From an uncultured Collinsella sp. (GTDB lineage: Bacteria; Actinomycetota; Coriobacteriia; Coriobacteriales; Coriobacteriaceae): a DNA stretch of 11,478 bases. The stretch covers positions 1-11,478 of the forward strand of contig CABUNJ010000037.1 in assembly GCA_902492935.1 (NCBI GenBank), given 5' to 3'. The notes under the pieces are model-generated. The model did not search any database. It worked only from the letters and a program-made list of their open reading frames with translations, and was not told the DNA's origin. Positions within the stretch are counted from its first letter, which is position 1; each line of letters opens with the position of its first letter. A program made the translations under genes and the position numbers. Positions 7,787 through 11,478 of this stretch are shown piece by piece.

Positions 7787-8362
7787 GTGAGTACCCGTAG
7801 CGCCACGAACAAGCGCACGCAATCCCACGAGGTTACCGGGGTTGCGCGCAAGTCCGCCGCATCCGCCAAGCCCGCTCGCCAGGCAGCGAGCTCCGTTCGC
7901 GTCGTGCCGGCTTCGTCTAAGGCCCGCCGCAAAGAGCTCGAGAAGGGTGAGAACCTGGAGGGTCTTTCCAAGGAGGAAAAGTGCGCCCGCAAGGCCAAGC
8001 AGCGCGCCAAGGAGGATCGCATCTATACGGTGTCGAATATCCTTCTTAAGCAGGATGAGGACTACACCAAGCGCCGCCGCATCTGGTGGATCGTGCTCGC
8101 CATCGGCATGGTGCTCGTCGTGGCAATTTGGGCTTCGCTGTACTTCGCTCCCGCTGGCGTGGTGTCCAGCCCCGTCCAGATGGTCGGCATCGTTTTGTCC
8201 TATGTCATTATCTTGGGCGACTTCATCTACGACTTCGTGCGCATCCGTCCCCTGCGTAATATGTATCGCTCGCAGGCCGAGGGCATGTCCGATAACAAGC
8301 TCAACGCTCTTATCGAGCGCTCTGCTGCCGAGGAGGACAAGAAGGCCTCCAAGAAGAAGTAG
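7787..8362 (+). CDS. Small membrane protein with charged N-terminal tail, function unknown
   Basis: 191 residues, GTG start directly after the purC stop, with GAAGGAG at 7771-7777 inside the end of purC, so it is translated together with purC. The first ~98 residues are very rich in Lys, Arg, Ala and Glu and are probably cytoplasmic and partly helical. Two hydrophobic helices follow (about 99-120 and 130-151), then a charged tail ending KKASKKK. The layout is like actinobacterial DUF3043 proteins, but the sequence match is not clear enough for me to assign it. No catalytic motif is seen. The reading frame is supported by position, the ribosome site and the terminator immediately after it. Confidence 0.8.
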   Translation: MSTRSATNKRTQSHEVTGVARKSAASAKPARQAASSVRVVPASSKARRKELEKGENLEGLSKEEKCARKAKQRAKEDRIYTVSNILLKQDEDYTKRRRIWWIVLAIGMVLVVAIWASLYFAPAGVVSSPVQMVGIVLSYVIILGDFIYDFVRIRPLRNMYRSQAEGMSDNKLNALIERSAAEEDKKASKKK

Positions 8363-8392
8363 CGTTTGTATTCATACTTATCGCTAAGATAT

Positions 8393-8423
8393 AAGGCGCG
8401 TTGTTTTTACGGCGCGCCTTTTT
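8393..8423 (+). terminator. Rho-independent terminator after the purC operon
   Basis: A perfect 8-bp GC-rich stem (8393-8400 with 8413-8420), a 12-base loop, and a run of T's (8419-8423). It lies 31 bases after the membrane protein stop and before the aminopeptidase gene. Confidence 0.85.
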
Positions 8424-8451
8424 ACTGTTCTATAGATAGATGGAGTGGCAC

Positions 8452-9732
8452 ATGATTCGAGCTGCCCTGACGGTCGAAGAAGCTCTGGAGGGCATGAAGG
8501 CCCTGGAGCCCAAGATTAAAAACTACGCGCGCCTGGTTGTCCGCAAGGGCGTAAACGTCAAGTCCGGCCAGGAGGTTGTCGTTCAGTCCCCGGTCGAGTG
8601 CGCGCCGTTTGCACGCGTGGTGGTCGCGGAGGCTTATGCGGCCGGTGCTGGCCACGTAACGGTCATTTGGGCCGACGATGCCGTGACAAGGCTCACCTAC
8701 GAGCATGTCGAGAAAAGCTATTTTGAGCAGACGCCCGAGTGGAAGCGCCTGCAGCTGGATTCCCTGGCCCAGGACGGCGCCTGCTTTATCTTTATTGAAG
8801 GTGCGGACCCTGCAGCTCTCAAGGGCATCGATCCCGCTAAACCCGCTGCCGCATCCAAGGCGAGGAACACGCAGTGCCAGGTGTTCCGCCGCGGACTGGA
8901 TTACAACATCAACCCGTGGTGCATCGCCGGTGCGCCGGTCGCAGCTTGGGCACGCGAAGTGTTCCCGGGCGACGCCGATGAGGTTGCAATCTATAAGCTG
9001 TGGAATGCGATTCTGCACACCGCGCGCGCCGATGGCCAGGACCCGGAGAGCGATTGGGAGCTCCATGACGCTGCGTTCGAAAAGAATCTGCGTTTCCTGA
9101 ACGACAATCGTTTTGACCGCCTGCGTTATACCGCGGCAAATGGAACCGACCTGACGATCGGCATGACGAAGGGCCACGAGTGGGCTGGCGGCAAAGGCGA
9201 GACGCCCGACGGTCATCCCTTCTTCCCCAACATTCCTACTGAGGAGGTCTTTACGTCGCCCGATCGCATGCGTGCCGATGGAATTGTCTATTCCGCCATG
9301 CCGCTCATCCATCACGGCAACAAGGTCGACGATTTTTGGATTAAGTTCGAGAACGGTCGCGTGGTGGACTACGACGCTCGCGTGGGCAAGGCGACGCTTG
9401 CGAGCATTATTGACACCGATGAAGGTGCCGCTCATCTGGGCGAGGTCGCGCTCATTTCCAAGAACACGCCGATTCGCGAAAGCGGTGTCCTGTTCTATGA
9501 CACGCTCTATGACGAGAACGCCAGCTGCCACCTTGCGCTGGGTGTCGGCTTCCCCGAGTGTATCGAGGGCGGATACGATATGTCCAAAGAGCAACTCCTG
9601 GAGCATGGCGTCAACGTTTCGAGCACGCATGTCGACTTCATGATCGGCACGGACGACATCGATATTACGGGCATTACACCTGATGGACGTGAAGTTGTGA
9701 TTTTCCAGAACGGCCAATGGAGTTGGGAATAG
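8452..9732 (+). CDS. M29-family (thermophilic-type) metallo-aminopeptidase
   Basis: 426 residues from ATG 8452, which has GGAG at 8442-8445 with 6-base spacing; an in-frame ATG at 8440 overlaps that ribosome site. The family removes N-terminal amino acids from peptides in the cytoplasm using two metal ions. The metal ligands known for AmpS/AmpT are in the expected order and spacing: Glu in NIPTEEVF (264/265), Glu331 in GEVALI, His360 in ENASCHLALG, and His393 with Asp395 in STHVDFMIG. The N-terminal half has the usual lead-in LVVRKGVNVKSGQEVVV. The gene stands alone behind a terminator, and I see no clear promoter for it. Length is normal for the family (about 410 residues). Confidence 0.93.
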   Translation: MIRAALTVEEALEGMKALEPKIKNYARLVVRKGVNVKSGQEVVVQSPVECAPFARVVVAEAYAAGAGHVTVIWADDAVTRLTYEHVEKSYFEQTPEWKRLQLDSLAQDGACFIFIEGADPAALKGIDPAKPAAASKARNTQCQVFRRGLDYNINPWCIAGAPVAAWAREVFPGDADEVAIYKLWNAILHTARADGQDPESDWELHDAAFEKNLRFLNDNRFDRLRYTAANGTDLTIGMTKGHEWAGGKGETPDGHPFFPNIPTEEVFTSPDRMRADGIVYSAMPLIHHGNKVDDFWIKFENGRVVDYDARVGKATLASIIDTDEGAAHLGEVALISKNTPIRESGVLFYDTLYDENASCHLALGVGFPECIEGGYDMSKEQLLEHGVNVSSTHVDFMIGTDDIDITGITPDGREVVIFQNGQWSWE

Positions 9733-9751
9733 TCCCAGACCGTGGTACAAT
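9723..9751 (+). promoter_or_regulatory. Promoter of tRNA-Lys
   Basis: TTGGGA (9723-9728) and TACAAT (9746-9751) are separated by 17 bases, and a TG one base before the -10 gives an extended -10. Predicted transcription would begin around 9758, just before the mature 5' end at 9761. The -35 overlaps the last codons and stop of the aminopeptidase gene. Confidence 0.7.
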
Positions 9752-9760
9752 GCCACCCGC

Positions 9761-9836
9761 GGGCCGTTAGCTCAGCTGGCAGAGCAGGGGACTTTTAATC
9801 CCAAGGTCCAGGGTTCGAACCCCTGACGGCCCACCA
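9761..9836 (+). tRNA. tRNA-Lys, anticodon TTT
   Basis: The cloverleaf closes fully: acceptor stem 9761-9767 with 9826-9832, D arm 9770-9785, anticodon arm 9787-9803 with TTT at 9794-9796 in loop CTTTTAA, T arm 9809-9825 with loop TTCGAAC, discriminator A at 9833 and an encoded CCA at 9834-9836. The outermost anticodon-stem pair (9787/9803) is a G-A mismatch. The 3' half is copied downstream (see repeats), which marks it as the target of integration. Confidence 0.96.
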
Positions 9837-9851
9837 TAGAAAAGAAAGCGA
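9816..9851 (+). repeat. Direct repeat copy A: 3' end of tRNA-Lys, likely attachment core
   Basis: Positions 9816-9846 (31 bases, from the T loop through CCA and 10 bases of flank) recur exactly at 9944-9974. With one mismatch (9847 A versus 9975 G) the match extends four more bases. Duplicated tRNA 3' ends are the usual mark of site-specific integration. Confidence 0.85.
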
Positions 9852-9876
9852 TCGACTCCGGTTGGTCGCTTTTTTT
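9847..9876 (+). terminator. Terminator of tRNA-Lys
   Basis: A 10-bp stem (9847-9856 with 9861-9870, two G-U pairs), loop TCCG, and seven T's (9870-9876). It is placed 10 bases after the tRNA 3' end. A copy with six T's lies at 11082-11110. Confidence 0.9.
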
Positions 9877-9888
9877 GTTACCGGTGCA

Positions 9889-9902
9889 CGGGTTCGAACC
9901 CG
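9889..9902. repeat. 14-bp perfect palindrome with a T-arm-like centre
   Basis: CGGGTTCGAACCCG is fully self-complementary. Its 12-base core also forms part of the tRNA-Lys T arm (9811-9822) and recurs at 11124-11135. It cannot form a normal tRNA T arm here, because the third stem pair would be G-G with a 7-base loop. It may be a remnant of another tRNA or part of a recombination site. Confidence 0.7.
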
Positions 9903-9904
9903 AA

Positions 9905-9943
9905 AGGGCGCGGAGCGCCGCGGCGGCCGCCTGCGCAGCAGGC
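9905..9943. repeat. Very GC-rich segment with two hairpins and a 10-bp palindrome
   Basis: Stem 9907-9911 with 9915-9919, palindrome 9922-9931, and stem 9929-9934 with 9938-9943 follow one another in 39 bases. The segment lies between repeat copies A and B and is unlike both the tRNA and the TraX gene in composition. It may be a REP-like or attachment-arm sequence. Confidence 0.55.
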
Positions 9944-9979
9944 CGAACCCCTGACGGCCCACCATAGAAAAGAAGGCGA
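9944..9979 (+). repeat. Direct repeat copy B: displaced tRNA-Lys 3' end
   Basis: Exact 31-base copy of 9816-9846 plus GCGA after one A-to-G change. No tRNA 5' half precedes it, so it is not a functional tRNA. Its right end forms the ribosome binding site of the TraX gene. Confidence 0.85.
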
Positions 9980-9980
9980 A

Positions 9981-10778
9981 ATGAGAACAGATGGACACGG
10001 AATTAGTGGCAGCACATTGAAGATAATAGCGGCCATTTCGATGGTTCTCGACCATACAAGCAGGATCGTCCTGACCAATGGAATCATGACTCACGCATCG
10101 TACAGTCAGATATCAGACACACAATGGGCGATTCTAAGCGAGGCTTCGGATGTGCTTCATGTTCTTGGCAGAATTGCATTTCCCTTATTTTGCTTTTTGA
10201 TAGTTGAGGGATTTCTGCATACTCATGACATAAAGAGGTACCTGCGAAATATGCTTGTCTTCGCAATCATTGCAGAGCCCATATACGATTTTGTTCAAAC
10301 CGGGCAACTTTTTGACCTTACGCAACAAAATGTTATGTGTGAGCTCCTGCTTTCTTTGGTCTTTTTGATCATTCTGGAAAAGATGCAAAGTCTTTCACAA
10401 TGGAAAAGATACATCGCAGAAACCGCTCTGATTGTCTTGACGGCACTGACAGCCGAATACACAAAACTGGATGGCGGTGTGTATGGCATTCTGCTTGTGG
10501 CTGCATTCTATTTATTCCACGACAGCAAAGCTAAGATGTTCCTTGCTGCGGTATGCGCAGTACTCCTTTCGTCATGTCATATAGTTGGCGGCGGATTTGA
10601 GTTTGCTACAGCTAATATATTTAATCCTGATGTTGCCGCCGCGGTCGTTTCGTTGTTGCTTATCAATCTTTATAATGGCGAGCGAGGGCTGAAGCTGAAA
10701 TATTTCTTCTACATTTTCTATCCGGCGCATCTTGCTCTGCTTTATGGTGTCTCACTTATTGTTTTGAACTGTCTTTAA
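9981..10778 (+). CDS. TraX-family integral membrane protein
   Basis: 265 residues. The start at ATG 9981 has AGAAGG at 9971-9976 with 4-base spacing; that site is made by the end of repeat copy B. The sequence follows the TraX family (PF05857) pattern: LKIIAAISMVLDH at 13-25, GRIAFPLFCFLIVEGFLHT at 63-81, NVMCELLLSL around 117-126, a YTKLDGGVYGILLV helix, an IFNPDVAAAVVSLLLINLYNGERG loop-helix region, and a FFYIFYPAHLALLYG end. About eight hydrophobic helices are visible. In F plasmid, TraX acetylates pilin; chromosomal relatives occur in many Firmicutes and their role is not established, so acetyltransferase activity here is inference. Codon use is visibly richer in A and T (AAA, ATA, AGA) than in all neighbours, a sign of horizontal transfer. 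No other conjugation gene is present and I see no clear promoter. Confidence 0.85.
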   Translation: MRTDGHGISGSTLKIIAAISMVLDHTSRIVLTNGIMTHASYSQISDTQWAILSEASDVLHVLGRIAFPLFCFLIVEGFLHTHDIKRYLRNMLVFAIIAEPIYDFVQTGQLFDLTQQNVMCELLLSLVFLIILEKMQSLSQWKRYIAETALIVLTALTAEYTKLDGGVYGILLVAAFYLFHDSKAKMFLAAVCAVLLSSCHIVGGGFEFATANIFNPDVAAAVVSLLLINLYNGERGLKLKYFFYIFYPAHLALLYGVSLIVLNCL

Positions 10779-10800
10779 CAACTCTCAAACAAGTCTTTGA

Positions 10801-11066
10801 AAGCAGAATCAAATTGACCCTAAGACTGCTCGTGATTTTCCGGATGACCTGAGAGCTGCGACGACAGACAACGAGGGCTGCAGAAAGATGCTTATCAGTT
10901 CTCTGGTGGATCGCATGTATCTGTATGAGGATTACTTCCGTACACTCTTTAATAACAGTGATAAACACGGCAGATCTCCAAAACATGAGGCTACGGAGGT
11001 CGAACGATGCTTCGACAGCATGAATGGCAGCGAGAAAGTGAGTTCAGAAACATCCCTTGGGTGTTT
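10801..11066 (+). pseudogene. Decayed C-terminal remnant of a large serine recombinase
   Basis: Frame open from 10801 after a TGA at 10798-10800. It reads GCRKMLISSLVDRMYLYEDYF (in two parts, from about 10876), then RTLFNNSDKHG. This matches the typical end of clostridial transposon serine recombinases, where a K-LI--FV--VYLYDD segment is followed by a short beta strand. The catalytic N-terminal domain, zinc ribbon and coiled coil are absent, and there is no proper start. The frame runs into the repeat at 11067 without its own stop. It is likely the scar of the integrase that mobilised the TraX element. Assignment rests on pattern memory only. Confidence 0.55.
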
Positions 11067-11138
11067 CACCATAGAAAAGAAAGCGATCGACTCCGGTTGG
11101 TCGCTTTTTTGTTACCGGTGCACGGGTTCGAACCCGAA
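11067..11138 (+). repeat. 73-bp direct repeat, copy 2 (72 bp), right boundary of the TraX region
   Basis: Identical to 9832-9904 except for one missing T in the terminator T-run. It includes a complete terminator hairpin (11082-11105) and the 14-bp palindrome (11123-11136). The base before it differs from the tRNA copy (T instead of C), so homology begins at the last acceptor-stem base. Confidence 0.92.
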
Positions 11139-11345
11139 CTTCACTATGTATAAGAACGCTTGCCGAACAAAACCTGCCTTTTACCGACGGGAAACAAATG
11201 GCTGATGCTTTTGGAGTAAAGTGGCGCTCCAGAGATGACCGATGCCTTAACACCTATAAACCAGCTGGTCATCGCCAATATCAGAAGCGGATGCTTCAAT
11301 CTAGACCTCAGTGAGGCGACTGAGGGAACTATTCATTTGTGAACA
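11139..11345. other. Non-coding stretch with short coding-like fragments
   Basis: No credible gene is found here. Two overlapping open frames, 11141-11314 and 11235-11342, read like protein fragments (one contains NLPFTDGKQMADAFGVKW), but neither has a ribosome site or a family I recognise. A 7-bp hairpin (11306-11312 with 11319-11325) and a 5-bp hairpin (11284-11288 with 11293-11297) are present. The stretch may be a decayed end of an old mobile element. Confidence 0.4.
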
Positions 11346-11372
11346 AAATATGGAGTGCCGGATTCCCGCCCC

Positions 11373-11478
11373 GCACGCCCCTCCGGTCTGGCAATATATC
11401 TCCTTGCCGCGCGGCCCGGTCGAACCGGATCAGCCGCGGGGCGTGCACCTTGAGAACCGGATACTGCGAGGATGGACA
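11373..11478 (+). other. Nested inverted repeats and rRNA-leader-like motif
   Basis: A 9-bp stem (11373-11381 with 11438-11446) encloses an inner hairpin (11390-11394 with 11404-11408) and a CCGGT/ACCGG hairpin (11416-11428 region). It is followed by ACCTTGAGAACCGGATA (11447-11463), which resembles the short conserved motif found upstream of rRNA genes in Gram-positive bacteria. This suggests the processed leader of a 16S rRNA gene beginning right of the window. The rRNA itself is not seen. Confidence 0.4.

Larger units (their letters stand above)
9832..9904 (+). repeat. 73-bp direct repeat, copy 1 (tRNA tail, terminator, palindrome)
   Basis: This block recurs at 11067-11138 with a single difference, one T fewer in the T-run. 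It contains the last tRNA bases, the tRNA terminator and the palindrome at 9889-9902. The two copies flank the TraX region, so homologous recombination between them would delete 1,235 bp and leave the tRNA intact. Confidence 0.92.

Noticed and set aside
6797..7828. 343-residue minus-strand open frame
   Set aside because: Antisense of purC, which has clear family signatures on the + strand.
8422..9756. 444-residue minus-strand open frame
   Set aside because: Exact antisense of the aminopeptidase gene; GC-rich codons leave few stops, and it has no family motif.
9944..9963. Second tRNA gene
   Set aside because: Only the 3' part of tRNA-Lys is present; no D or anticodon arm precedes it.
9795..10094. 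99-residue minus-strand frame across the tRNA and repeats, and a similar one at 11044-11253
   Set aside because: They are antisense translations of the tRNA T arm, terminator and palindrome; the shared RVRTRAPVTKK text only reflects the DNA repeat.
9816..11138. CRISPR array from repeated units
   Set aside because: Only three unequal copies, spaced 128 and about 1,107 bp apart, with tRNA sequence in them and no cas genes.

Overview
The window looks like chromosomal DNA from an anaerobic actinobacterium of the Coriobacteriia, most likely a gut Collinsella or close relative. This is inferred from GC-rich codon use, many GTG starts, a Tat lipoprotein, an OmpR-type two-component pair next to purC, and general similarity to Collinsella proteins. 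It was not confirmed by any search. All convincing genes lie on the + strand. Long minus-strand frames are shadows of high-GC coding sequence.

Left part (1-4335): two sensory genes overlap by an ATGA junction, a periplasmic amino-acid-type binding protein (115-951) and a membrane GGDEF diguanylate cyclase with a large extracytoplasmic region (948-2747). They probably form a split sensor that turns ligand binding outside the cell into c-di-GMP inside. A second coupled pair follows: a small TSCPD-domain protein (2861-3124) and a Tat-exported lipoprotein of unknown function (3124-4335).

Middle (4336-9760): an OmpR-family response regulator and its HAMP histidine kinase (4489-6789), then purC of purine synthesis (6899-7786) followed directly by a two-helix membrane protein (7787-8362) ending at a good terminator. 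An M29-family metallo-aminopeptidase (8452-9732) comes next. A tRNA-Lys(UUU) promoter overlaps the end of that gene.

Right part (9761-11478): this is the accessory, most interesting stretch. The tRNA-Lys gene (9761-9836) and its terminator are partly duplicated. The tRNA 3' end recurs 128 bp downstream, and a 73-bp block made of the tRNA tail, the terminator and a palindrome recurs 1,235 bp downstream. Between the two downstream copies sits an AT-richer TraX-family membrane gene, whose ribosome binding site lies inside the repeat, and a decayed C-terminal piece of a serine recombinase. This looks like the remains of a small integrated element at a tRNA attachment site. The last ~110 bp hold a nested inverted-repeat structure and a motif resembling the leader of a ribosomal RNA operon, so an rRNA gene may start just past the window.
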